Assembly (NCBI GenBank): GCA_023432305.1
Contig: JAEYUT010000151.1
Location: 1-8,032, forward strand
DNA from: Actinomycetes bacterium
GTDB lineage: Bacteria > Actinomycetota > Actinomycetes > Actinomycetales > Microbacteriaceae
Length of the DNA: 8,032 nt
Reading direction: 5' to 3'
Shown here: piece by piece, positions 1 to 7,342 of the stretch
Layout: each line of letters begins with the position of its first letter
Numbering within the stretch: position 1 is the first letter of the stretch
Program-made: the position numbers and the translations under genes
The notes under the pieces: generated by a model
Database searches by the model: none
Seen by the model: the letters and a program-made list of their open reading frames with translations, nothing else
Told to the model about the DNA's origin: nothing

Positions 1-185
1 GCGGGAGCCGCCTCGGGGGCCGGAGCCGGGGCAGCCGCAGGAGCAGCCGTCTCGGGGGCAGGAGCCGGTGCCGCCTCGGGAGCCGGTGCCGCCTCAGGTG
101 CCGGCGCGGGAGCCGCCTCGGGGGCCGGAGCCGGGGCAGCCGCAGGAGCAGCCGTCTCGGGGGCAGGAGCCGGTGCCGCCTCGGG
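1..185. repeat. Exact 80-bp direct repeat in the sucB linker (period 105 bp)
   Basis: Bases 1-80 and 106-185 are identical. The 105-bp offset equals 35 codons, so the repeat is in frame and encodes a repeated Ala/Pro/Glu-rich block of the E2 linker. The 25 bases between the copies (81-105) are made of the same short GCC/CGG-type words. The first copy starts at the window edge, so the repeat may extend or recur further left. Confidence 0.95.
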
Positions 186-449
186 CGCCGGAGCCGCCTC
201 AGCAGCGGAGTCGCCGGAGCCGATGCGCACGAGCGGTGCACCCACCTCGACGGTCTCGTCCTCGGCGACGAGGATCTCCTCGATGACGCCGGCGACCGGC
301 GACGGGATCTCGGTGTCGACCTTGTCGGTCGAGACCTCGAGCAACGGCTCGTCGACCTCCACTCGGTCTCCGACCTGCTTGAGCCAGCGGGTCACCGTTC
401 CTTCGGTGACGCTCTCGCCGAGCGCCGGAAGGCTGACGGATTCACTCAT
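1..449 (-). CDS. sucB: Dihydrolipoamide acyltransferase (2-oxo acid dehydrogenase E2), N-terminal part
   Basis: This is the E2 core subunit, which carries acyl groups on a lipoyl arm from E1 to CoA in the 2-oxoglutarate (and, in many actinobacteria, also pyruvate) dehydrogenase complex. ATG at 449-447; 149 codons are visible and the rest lies beyond base 1. Residues 1-77 form a lipoyl domain: it opens [17 protein letters not shown] and has the lipoyl-lysine motif [10 protein letters not shown] with K43 as the predicted lipoylation site. From about residue 79 the chain becomes an Ala/Pro/Glu linker ([19 protein letters not shown]) of the flexible type that joins lipoyl domains in E2. It contains an exact internal DNA repeat. 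A second lipoyl domain, the E1/E3-binding domain and the catalytic domain should follow but are not seen. The gene lies just downstream of lpdA on the same strand and has a good Shine-Dalgarno. Choosing sucB over aceF rests on family resemblance and the pepA-lpd-sucB gene order known in Streptomyces. Confidence 0.9.
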   Translation of the reverse strand, partial: MSESVSLPALGESVTEGTVTRWLKQVGDRVEVDEPLLEVSTDKVDTEIPSPVAGVIEEILVAEDETVEVGAPLVRIGSGDSAAEAAPAPEAAPAPAPETAAPAAAPAPAPEAAPAPAPEAAPAPEAAPAPAPETAAPAAAPAPAPEAAP

Positions 450-458
450 GGGTGGATG

Positions 459-464
459 CTCCTT
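459..464 (-). promoter_or_regulatory. Ribosome binding site of sucB
   Basis: On the minus strand the bases read AAGGAG, nine bases before the ATG at 449. This is a near-perfect Shine-Dalgarno and fixes the sucB start. The 50-base gap between the lpdA stop and the sucB start holds no hairpin or convincing promoter, which supports co-transcription with lpdA. Confidence 0.75.
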
Positions 465-499
465 GTTCCGCGATGTTCTTCTAGCTTATGCCGCTGTGC

Positions 500-1870
500 T
501 CAGCCGTGGAGGGGCTTGCCCGCGAGAGCCAGGAAGGTCTCGCCGAGCGCCTCGTTCTGAGTCGGGTGGGCGTGGAGGTAGGGGGCGATGTCCTCCGGGT
601 GCGCGTCCCAGCCGACGATGAGCTGCGCCTCGCCGATGAGCTCGCCCACGCGGGCGCCGATCATGTGCACGCCGACGACGGGGCCGTCGTTGACGCGGAT
701 GGCCTTAACCACACCCGAGGTTCCGAGGATGCTCGACTTGCCGTTGCCAGCGAGGTTGTACTCCAGCGCGGTGATGTTCTCCGCGCCGTACTTCTCGGCG
801 GCCTTAGCCTCGGTGAGGCCGACGGATGCGACCTCGGGGTCCGAGTAGGTGACCTTGGGGATGTTGACGTCCTCGACGACGATGGGGTGCTCGCCAGCGA
901 GCACCTCGGCGACGAAGATGCCCTGCTGGTAGCCGCGGTGGGCGAGCTGGAGGCCGGGCACGATGTCGCCGACGGCGTAGACGCCGGGGACGGTGGTCTG
1001 CAGGTTCTCGTCGACGACGACGAAGCCGCGGTCGAGCTGGACGCCGACCTCCTCATAGCCGAGGTTCGCGGTGACCGGGCCGCGGCCGACGGCCACGAGC
1101 AGGATGTCGGCCTCGACGGTCTCGCCGTTCTCGAGGGTGACGACGACGCCGTTCTCGTTCTGCGTCACGCCGCTGAAGCGCACACCGAGCTTGAAGTCGA
1201 TGCCGCGGCGGCGGAAGGCGCGCTCGAAGTGCTTCGAGATCGACTCGTCCTCGTTCGGCACGAGGTGGGGGAGCGCCTCGATGATGGTGACGTCGGCGCC
1301 CCAGCTCTTCCAGACGCTGGAGAACTCGACCCCGATGACGCCGCCGCCGAGCACGGCGACCTTCTTCGGAATGAAGTCGAGCGAGAGAGCCTGCTCGGAC
1401 GTGATGACGCGGCCGCCGATCTCGAGCCCCGGAAGGGTGCGCGAGTACGAGCCGGTGGCGAGGACGATGTTCTTGCCGGTGATGGTCTGGTCGCCGACCT
1501 GGACCGTCGTGGGCGAGGTGAGGCGGCCTTCGCCCTGGATGACGGTGACGCCCTTCGCCTTCAGCAGACCCTGGAGCCCCTTGTACTTGCCGGCGACGAT
1601 GCCCTCGCGGTACGCGGTCACCGCAGCGATGTCGATGCCGCCCAGCTGCGCGCCGACGCCGTACTTGGCGGCGTCGCGGGTGACATCGGCGACCTCAGCC
1701 GAGTGAAGGAGGGCCTTCGTCGGGATGCACCCGACGTGGAGGCAGGTGCCTCCGACCTTGTCCTTCTCGATGAGGGCGACGGTCTTGCCGAACTGGACCG
1801 CACGAAGAGCGGCCGCATAGCCACCGCTTCCTGCTCCCAGAACGACGAGGTCGTAAGTCTGCTCGGACAC
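500..1870 (-). CDS. lpdA: Dihydrolipoamide dehydrogenase (E3)
   Basis: FAD enzyme that reoxidises dihydrolipoamide on the E2 (or GcvH) lipoyl arm, passing electrons to NAD+. It is the shared E3 of cytosolic 2-oxo acid dehydrogenase complexes. The predicted protein has 456 residues, the usual length. The FAD-binding Rossmann motif is LGAGSGGYAA at 11-20. The redox-active disulfide is GGTCLHVGCIP with C43 and C48. ATGS follows at 138-141. The NAD-binding motif is VLGGGVIGVE at 173-182. The second FAD motif, YAVGDI, is at 298-303. The C-terminal dimerisation domain carries the catalytic pair H435 and E440 in HAHPTQNE, where many homologues have HPTLSE. The GTG at 1870 is chosen because AAGGGAG lies eight bases upstream; another in-frame GTG at 1894 would add eight residues but lacks such a site. 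The partner E2 gene follows on the same strand. Confidence 0.96.
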   Translation of the reverse strand: MSEQTYDLVVLGAGSGGYAAALRAVQFGKTVALIEKDKVGGTCLHVGCIPTKALLHSAEVADVTRDAAKYGVGAQLGGIDIAAVTAYREGIVAGKYKGLQGLLKAKGVTVIQGEGRLTSPTTVQVGDQTITGKNIVLATGSYSRTLPGLEIGGRVITSEQALSLDFIPKKVAVLGGGVIGVEFSSVWKSWGADVTIIEALPHLVPNEDESISKHFERAFRRRGIDFKLGVRFSGVTQNENGVVVTLENGETVEADILLVAVGRGPVTANLGYEEVGVQLDRGFVVVDENLQTTVPGVYAVGDIVPGLQLAHRGYQQGIFVAEVLAGEHPIVVEDVNIPKVTYSDPEVASVGLTEAKAAEKYGAENITALEYNLAGNGKSSILGTSGVVKAIRVNDGPVVGVHMIGARVGELIGEAQLIVGWDAHPEDIAPYLHAHPTQNEALGETFLALAGKPLHG

Positions 1871-1878
1871 CGGAGAAA

Positions 1879-1885
1879 CTCCCTT
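1879..1885 (-). promoter_or_regulatory. Ribosome binding site of lpdA
   Basis: The minus strand reads AAGGGAG, eight bases before the GTG at 1870. It decides for this GTG over the upstream in-frame GTG at 1894. Confidence 0.7.
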
Positions 1886-1907
1886 GCGCTTCACGTGTCG
1901 AAATACC

Positions 1908-1930
1908 CCGCGAAATAGGTGGTGTCGCGG
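1908..1930 (-). other. Inverted repeat upstream of lpdA
   Basis: The arms CCGCGA (1908-1913) and TCGCGG (1925-1930) are perfect complements around an 11-base loop. The element lies 38 bases upstream of the lpdA start, in its leader or promoter region. It could be a second terminator hairpin behind pepA, a leader structure or an operator. It overlaps one copy of a CGAAATA direct repeat (1899-1905 and 1911-1917). No clear -10/-35 pair could be placed in 1871-1974. Confidence 0.4.
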
Positions 1931-1945
1931 AGTGGAGGAGAGGTT

Positions 1946-1961
1946 GCAAGGTGGTCCTTGC
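1946..1961 (-). terminator. Candidate pepA terminator hairpin
   Basis: GCAAGG (1946-1951) and CCTTGC (1956-1961) form a perfect 6-bp stem with a 4-base loop, starting 13 bases beyond the pepA stop codon. There is no T-run after it on the minus strand. Actinobacterial terminators often lack a U-tract, so the role is plausible but inferred from position and symmetry. Confidence 0.5.
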
Positions 1962-1974
1962 GGATTCGACCCTA

Positions 1975-3489
1975 CTACGCGCTGGTGGCGTCCGCCGCCT
2001 GCGGATCCTGCGCGAACGACTCGGCGAGGTCGAGAAGCGTGCGCACGGAGACGCCCGTGGGCCCTCGTCCGATGGCGCCGTAGGGCGCCCCGCTGTTGTA
2101 GGCGGCGCTCGCGATGTCGAGATGCGCCCAGCCGATGCGCGCGCCCGGTCCGTCGCCGCCCGAGGTGCCGACGAAGGCGCGCAGGAAGTGCGCGGCGACG
2201 AGCATTCCGCCCGCCGTGTTGCCGGGCTTGGCGTTGGCGATGTCGGCGATGTCGCTGTCGAGGACGGAGCGCAGCTCGGCGGGCATGGGCATCGGCCACA
2301 TGGGCTCGTCCGCGCGCCGGGACGCGGCGATCACGAGCTCGACGGCGGCGTCGTCGCCCATGACGGCGGTCGTGCGCTCGCCCATGGCGATCTTTGCAGC
2401 GCCCGTGAGGGTCGCGACGTCGACGATGAGGTCGGGCTTCTCGGCGGCCGCGGAGGCGAGCCCGTCCGCGAGCACGAGCCGTCCCTCGGCATCCGTGTTG
2501 GTCACTTCGACGGTCGATCCGTTCCACATCCGCAGTACATCGCCCGGGCGTGTCGCGGCACCGGAGGGCATGTTCTCGGCGAGGCACAGCCAGGCCGTGA
2601 CCTGGAGCGGCAGGCCGCGGCGCGCGACCTCGAGCACCGTCGCGAGGGCGGTTGCCGCACCCGTCATGTCGTACTTCATCGTGGGCATCGACGACGGCGG
2701 CTTGAGCGACAGTCCGCCTGAGTCGAACGTGATCCCCTTTCCGACGATCGCGAGGTGCCGAGCGGACGAATCCGGCGTGTAGCGCACGATCGCGAGGCGC
2801 GGCGGGCGCACCGATCCGCGACCCACCCCGAGGATTCCCCCGAACCCGCGTTCGGCGAGCTCGGTCTCGGTGAGCACGTCGATCTCGACGGGAAGGCCGT
2901 CGGCGAGCGCGAGCGCCTGCTCGACGAAGGTCTCGGGGTAGAGGTCGGAGGGAGGCGTGTTGACGAGGTCGCGCACGCTGGCGAGGGCGTGGGTGAGAGA
3001 GACCGCACGCGAGGCGATGCCGTCGACGTCGAGATCAGCCGGGACATGGAGGATGATCGAGGTGGGCGGGAGCTTGATCTCACCCGCGGTGCGGTACTCG
3101 GTGTACGCATACGCGCCGGCACCGGCGGCCGCGAGGGCCGCCTCCGCCTCGACCGCATCGCGGATCGGGAGGGCGAGGGCGATCGACGGGATGCCCGCGG
3201 CGAGTCGGGCGGCTGCCCCGGCCGCCGATCGGATCGCCGCTCGGTCGGGGGTCGCGCCGAGGCCCACGAGGGCGAACGGCGCGGACGCGCCGTCGACGGC
3301 GGGTGCGCGCTTGAACTCGTCGAGGGCACCGGTGACGCCGATCGCGGGAAGGAGCGCGGCGAGCTCCGGCAGCTCGATCCCGGGCGGAAGCTCGGGCCCG
3401 TCGGAGCCTCTGATCACGCCGACCACGAGCAGATCGGCGTCGGAGCTGAGAAGGGATGCGGAGCTCGTTGCGAGCGCGGGAACAGCCAT
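1975..3489 (-). CDS. pepA: Leucyl aminopeptidase (M17 family)
   Basis: Cytosolic metallo-exopeptidase that removes N-terminal residues, preferably Leu, in peptide turnover. It is a hexamer with two divalent metals in this family. The predicted protein has 504 residues, the normal length. The N-terminal domain (about 1-165) is variable and Ala-rich. The C-terminal catalytic domain is complete: VGKGITFDSGG gives K251 and D256, then K263, D274 in KYDMTGAA, and the M17 signature NTDAEGRLVLAD gives D333, E335 and R337. These match the metal ligands and catalytic Lys/Arg of E. coli PepA in order and spacing. The ATG at 3489-3487 has no Shine-Dalgarno; a TACCCT hexamer six bases upstream suggests a leaderless mRNA. 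The gene diverges from the PAC2 gene, and lpdA follows 104 bases downstream, probably as a separate unit. Confidence 0.96.
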   Translation of the reverse strand: MAVPALATSSASLLSSDADLLVVGVIRGSDGPELPPGIELPELAALLPAIGVTGALDEFKRAPAVDGASAPFALVGLGATPDRAAIRSAAGAAARLAAGIPSIALALPIRDAVEAEAALAAAGAGAYAYTEYRTAGEIKLPPTSIILHVPADLDVDGIASRAVSLTHALASVRDLVNTPPSDLYPETFVEQALALADGLPVEIDVLTETELAERGFGGILGVGRGSVRPPRLAIVRYTPDSSARHLAIVGKGITFDSGGLSLKPPSSMPTMKYDMTGAATALATVLEVARRGLPLQVTAWLCLAENMPSGAATRPGDVLRMWNGSTVEVTNTDAEGRLVLADGLASAAAEKPDLIVDVATLTGAAKIAMGERTTAVMGDDAAVELVIAASRRADEPMWPMPMPAELRSVLDSDIADIANAKPGNTAGGMLVAAHFLRAFVGTSGGDGPGARIGWAHLDIASAAYNSGAPYGAIGRGPTGVSVRTLLDLAESFAQDPQAADATSA

Positions 3490-3495
3490 GTCGTC

Positions 3496-3501
3496 AGGGT
3501 A
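3496..3501 (-). promoter_or_regulatory. -10 hexamer of pepA (leaderless)
   Basis: The minus strand reads TACCCT, followed by six bases (GACGAC) and the pepA ATG. This TANNNT spacing puts transcription start at or within a base of the start codon, and no ribosome binding site is present. No good -35 is visible. Confidence 0.6.
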
Positions 3502-3576
3502 GTCGGGCCGCGCTCGTGTTCGCTGTGGGCATGCGCGCGGCGCCCTCGGGAACCGGCGGTGTGCGACGGTGCTTCG

Positions 3577-3582
3577 TAGACT
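3577..3582 (+). promoter_or_regulatory. -10 hexamer of the PAC2 gene (leaderless)
   Basis: TAGACT is followed by six bases (GGTCGC) and the ATG at 3589. There is no Shine-Dalgarno, so a leaderless transcript is likely. A consensus -35 is not seen. The 99-bp region 3490-3588 thus seems to hold two divergent leaderless promoters whose -10 boxes are 75 bp apart. Confidence 0.6.
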
Positions 3583-3588
3583 GGTCGC

Positions 3589-4503
3589 ATGCTGGATCAC
3601 CGCCCGATCGTCGAGTTCGTCGGAGATGTCTCCGACGTTCCGTCCGGGCTGCACCTCGTGGCCGGGCTGACGGGATTCACCGACGCCGGTGCCGCAGTCG
3701 CGCAGCTGACGGAGGAGCTCCGCGGATCCGGCGACCTGCGCGAGATCGCCGTCTTCGACAACGACGCACTGCTCGATTACCGCGCCCGTCGTCCGGTGAT
3801 GTTCTTCGACGAGGACCACCTCTCCGAGTACAGCCCGCCGCGCATCAGCCTGTCGCTTGCTCACGACGAACTGCACCGTCCGTTCCTGTTCCTCAGCGGC
3901 TACGAGCCCGACTTCCGCTGGGAGGAGTTCACGCGCGAGGTCGTCGCCTTGGCGCGGCGTTTCGAGGTGGCGAGCGTCACCTGGATCAATGCGATCCCGA
4001 TGCCGACCCCGCACACGCGCTCCATCGGCGTCACGGTGAGCGGCAACCGCACCGAGCTGGTCGAGTCGCTGTCGCTGTGGCGCCCCCGGACGCAGGTTCC
4101 GGGCAACGTGCTCCATCTGCTGGAATACCGTCTCTCGGAGGCGGGCATGTCGACCGCAGGGTTCGTGCTCCTCGTTCCCCACTACCTCGCCGACACCGAG
4201 TATCCGCAGGCGGCGGTCGCCGCGCTCGAGAACATCAGCGCCGCGACCGGGCTCATCTTCCCCACCGATCCGCTGCGCGAGAAAGGTCGCGAGTTCATCC
4301 AGAAGGTGGATGAGCAGGTCGAGGGCAACGATGAGCTCGAGCGGCTCGTCGCGACGCTCGAGCAGCGTCACGACACCTATCTGGAGGAGAACCCGCTCCC
4401 GTCGCCCCTGGTCGATGAGGACGGCGAGGTTCCGAGCGCCGACACGATCGCGGCCGAGCTCGAGCGCTTCCTCGCGACGCGCCGTGAGGATCCGAGCCCC
4501 TAG
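3589..4503 (+). CDS. PAC2-family protein
   Basis: A 304-residue protein of the PAC2 (proteasome assembly chaperone 2-like) family, widespread in actinobacteria and of unclear molecular function. Recognisable family segments are LVAGLTGFTDAG (23-34), LFLSGYEPDFRWEEF (100-114), WINAIPMPTPHTR (132-144), PGNVLHLLEYRL (171-182) and VPHYLADTEYPQAA (206-219). The last 60-70 residues are charged and probably helical, typical of the actinobacterial subgroup. No signal peptide or membrane segment is seen, so it should be cytosolic. The ATG is chosen because the family N-terminus starts here and a TAGACT box sits six bases upstream. The MFS gene follows after only nine bases. No proteasome gene lies in the window, and the name should not be read as proof of a proteasome role. 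Confidence 0.88.
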   Translation: MLDHRPIVEFVGDVSDVPSGLHLVAGLTGFTDAGAAVAQLTEELRGSGDLREIAVFDNDALLDYRARRPVMFFDEDHLSEYSPPRISLSLAHDELHRPFLFLSGYEPDFRWEEFTREVVALARRFEVASVTWINAIPMPTPHTRSIGVTVSGNRTELVESLSLWRPRTQVPGNVLHLLEYRLSEAGMSTAGFVLLVPHYLADTEYPQAAVAALENISAATGLIFPTDPLREKGREFIQKVDEQVEGNDELERLVATLEQRHDTYLEENPLPSPLVDEDGEVPSADTIAAELERFLATRREDPSP

Positions 4504-4506
4504 CCT
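4501..4506 (+). promoter_or_regulatory. -10 hexamer of the MFS gene, overlapping the PAC2 stop codon
   Basis: TAGCCT is followed by six bases (GAGAGG) and the GTG at 4513. Its first three bases are the TAG stop of the PAC2 gene. The GAGAGG touches the start codon, too close to act as a Shine-Dalgarno. A leaderless internal promoter explains the layout, although read-through from the PAC2 promoter is also possible. Confidence 0.5.
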
Positions 4507-4512
4507 GAGAGG

Positions 4513-5853
4513 GTGAACTCCCGCCGCGCCTGGATCGTCTTCGCCGCGGCGACGTGCGCCTACCTCATCGCCGTCGTGCAGCGCACGTCCTTCGGTGTCG
4601 CAGGCGTCGAGGCGACGGAGCTCCTCGGCATGTCCGCCTCGGTGGTGTCGGCTGTCGCTGTGGTGCAGATCATCGTCTACGCCGCGCTCCAGATCCCCGT
4701 CGGGGTGCTCGTGGATCGGGTCGGCGCGACGCCGCTCATCATCATCGGCGCGTGCACGATGGCGGCAGGACAGGCGCTGCTGGCGTTCGCCGACTCGGTG
4801 TGGATCGCTGTCCTCGCGCGCATCCTCGTGGGTGCCGGGGATGCCGCGACCTTCGTGTCCGTGCTGCGTCTGATCCCTGGATGGTTCGAGGGGCCCATCG
4901 TGCCGCAGCTGTCCCAGTGGGTCGGAATGGCCGGGCAGCTCGGGCAGGTCATCTCGGCGTTCCCGTTCGCGCTCGTGCTGCACGGCTGGGGCTGGACGCC
5001 GGCCTTCCTGCTCGCCGCCGCCGCGGGGCTCGCATCCGCGGTCCTCGCCCTCGCTTTCGTGCGGCGTGCTCCCGCGTCCGCCGAGACGGGCGAGCTCCCG
5101 GCCATCGACCCACTCGAACGAGGGCTTCGCGCGAGCCTGGGCCGCCCCGGCACGCACGTGGGACTCTGGGCGCACCTCGTGGCAGGGACGACGCCCACCC
5201 TCATCGGGATCATGTGGGGCTATCCGTTCCTCACAGCGGGACTCGGATATCCGACGACCGTCGCCTCGACGGTGTTCACGATGATCGTGGTCGGCTCCGT
5301 CGTCACGGGGCCCGTGGTGGGGTGGCTGATCGCGCGCTACCCGATGCGGCGCAGCGACCTCGTGCTCGTCATGACGTGGACGACGATGCTGCTCTTCGCG
5401 CTCGTGCTGCTCTGGCCCACGCAGCCGCCTGTCTGGCTCGTCGGCGTCCTCTTCTTCACGATCGGCTGGTGCAGCCCCGCCTCGCTCATCGGCATCGACG
5501 TCGCCCGCAGCTCCAACCCGCTCCATGCTGCGGGCACGGCCACCGGCTTCGCGAACTCGGGCGGCTTCATCGGCGGCTTCATCGGGATGCTGGCGGTCGG
5601 CGTGCTGCTCGACCTCGTCGACCATCTCCGCGTCGACGCGGGGGAGGTGTCGCAGCTGTACAGCCTCGACGGCTTCCGCGTCGCCTTCGCGAGCATCTTC
5701 GTGCTCATCGCGCTCGCCTCGGCGGTCCTCCTCGTGCTCCGCGGTCGCTCCCGCCGTCGCATATTCGAGGAGCAGGGAATACAGATAGCCCCCCTGTGGG
5801 TTGCACTCTTCAGCGCGCGCGGCCGGATGCGTCGTCCGGGTGTGCGACAATAG
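4513..5853 (+). CDS. Major facilitator superfamily permease
   Basis: A 446-residue integral membrane transporter with about 12 hydrophobic segments. The first six span roughly residues 7-183, a polar central loop 184-214 follows ([23 protein letters not shown]), and six more span about 215-410. The loop between segments 2 and 3 has the MFS motif A form GVLVDRVG (64-71). [19 protein letters not shown] (107-125) is like the segment 4 region of MFS carriers. [15 protein letters not shown] (366-380) is a glycine-rich helix 11. A basic tail of about 36 residues ([15 protein letters not shown]) ends the protein. The substrate cannot be told from sequence. GTG at 4513 is the start, nine bases after the PAC2 stop; the two may still be partly co-transcribed. 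Bases 5775-5803, near the 3' end, contain a SigR-like promoter pattern. Confidence 0.9.
   Translation: MNSRRAWIVFAAATCAYLIAVVQRTSFGVAGVEATELLGMSASVVSAVAVVQIIVYAALQIPVGVLVDRVGATPLIIIGACTMAAGQALLAFADSVWIAVLARILVGAGDAATFVSVLRLIPGWFEGPIVPQLSQWVGMAGQLGQVISAFPFALVLHGWGWTPAFLLAAAAGLASAVLALAFVRRAPASAETGELPAIDPLERGLRASLGRPGTHVGLWAHLVAGTTPTLIGIMWGYPFLTAGLGYPTTVASTVFTMIVVGSVVTGPVVGWLIARYPMRRSDLVLVMTWTTMLLFALVLLWPTQPPVWLVGVLFFTIGWCSPASLIGIDVARSSNPLHAAGTATGFANSGGFIGGFIGMLAVGVLLDLVDHLRVDAGEVSQLYSLDGFRVAFASIFVLIALASAVLLVLRGRSRRRIFEEQGIQIAPLWVALFSARGRMRRPGVRQ
5775..5803 (+). promoter_or_regulatory. Candidate SigR/SigH-type promoter upstream of sigA
   Basis: GGGAAT (5775-5780) and GTTG (5800-5803) are 19 bases apart. 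This fits the consensus of actinobacterial SigR/SigH ECF sigma factors that respond to thiol-oxidative and heat stress. The element lies inside the 3' end of the MFS gene, on the sense strand, and would start a transcript near 5810 with a leader of about 175 bases to sigA. In Streptomyces the homologous hrdB gene has a SigR-dependent promoter, which makes this plausible. It is not proven by the sequence. Confidence 0.45.
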
Positions 5854-5927
5854 ACGTTCGAAGACCCGGTCGGACCCCTGTTCAACCGACGCGGACGGCG
5901 ACAGCCGGACGCGGAGGCTCAGGGGAC

Positions 5928-5933
5928 TTGACA
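5928..5933 (+). promoter_or_regulatory. Possible -35 hexamer upstream of sigA
   Basis: TTGACA is a perfect -35 consensus 51 bases before the sigA start, in the 131-base MFS-sigA gap. At 16-18 bases downstream there is no TANNNT -10, so a vegetative promoter here is uncertain. The rest of the gap (5854-5984) shows no strong hairpin. Confidence 0.25.
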
Positions 5934-5971
5934 CGGGTCTACGTACTGCCCAGACGCACCCTCCCACACGC

Positions 5972-5979
5972 GAAAGGGG
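5972..5979 (+). promoter_or_regulatory. Ribosome binding site of sigA
   Basis: GAAAGGGG lies five bases before the ATG at 5985 and is complementary to the 16S 3' end. It fixes the start although the same frame stays open far upstream. Confidence 0.65.
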
Positions 5980-5984
5980 TCAGC

Positions 5985-7334
<1,350 letters not shown>

Positions 7335-7342
7335 GGCGGCAC

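Noticed and set aside
488..1918. 476-codon plus-strand open frame opposite lpdA
   Set aside because: Low-complexity Asp/Ala/Leu/Val-rich product with no motif; lpdA on the other strand has all its catalytic motifs.
1962..1972. tRNA T-loop-like sequence GGGTCGAATCC on the minus strand just after pepA
   Set aside because: The flanking bases do not form a 5-bp T-stem and no anticodon or acceptor arms are found, since pepA coding sequence is directly upstream. Chance similarity or, at most, an unprovable remnant.
3507..3541. Inverted repeat GCCGCGC/GCGCGGC in the pepA-PAC2 divergent region
   Set aside because: Seven GC-only base pairs with a 21-base spacer are expected by chance at this GC content; not strong enough to call an operator.
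3490..5967. Very long minus-strand open frame running in phase into pepA and antisense to the PAC2 and MFS genes
   Set aside because: Its product is rich in Arg/Asp/Glu/His with no domain, the usual shadow of GC-rich coding DNA. PepA has a clear own start at 3489, and the plus-strand genes are recognisable families.
4554..5984. Plus-strand frame open far upstream of sigA, which would give a fusion of about 926 residues
   Set aside because: The upstream part is an Arg/His-rich shadow of the MFS gene in another frame; the ribosome binding site and family N-terminus place the start at 5985.
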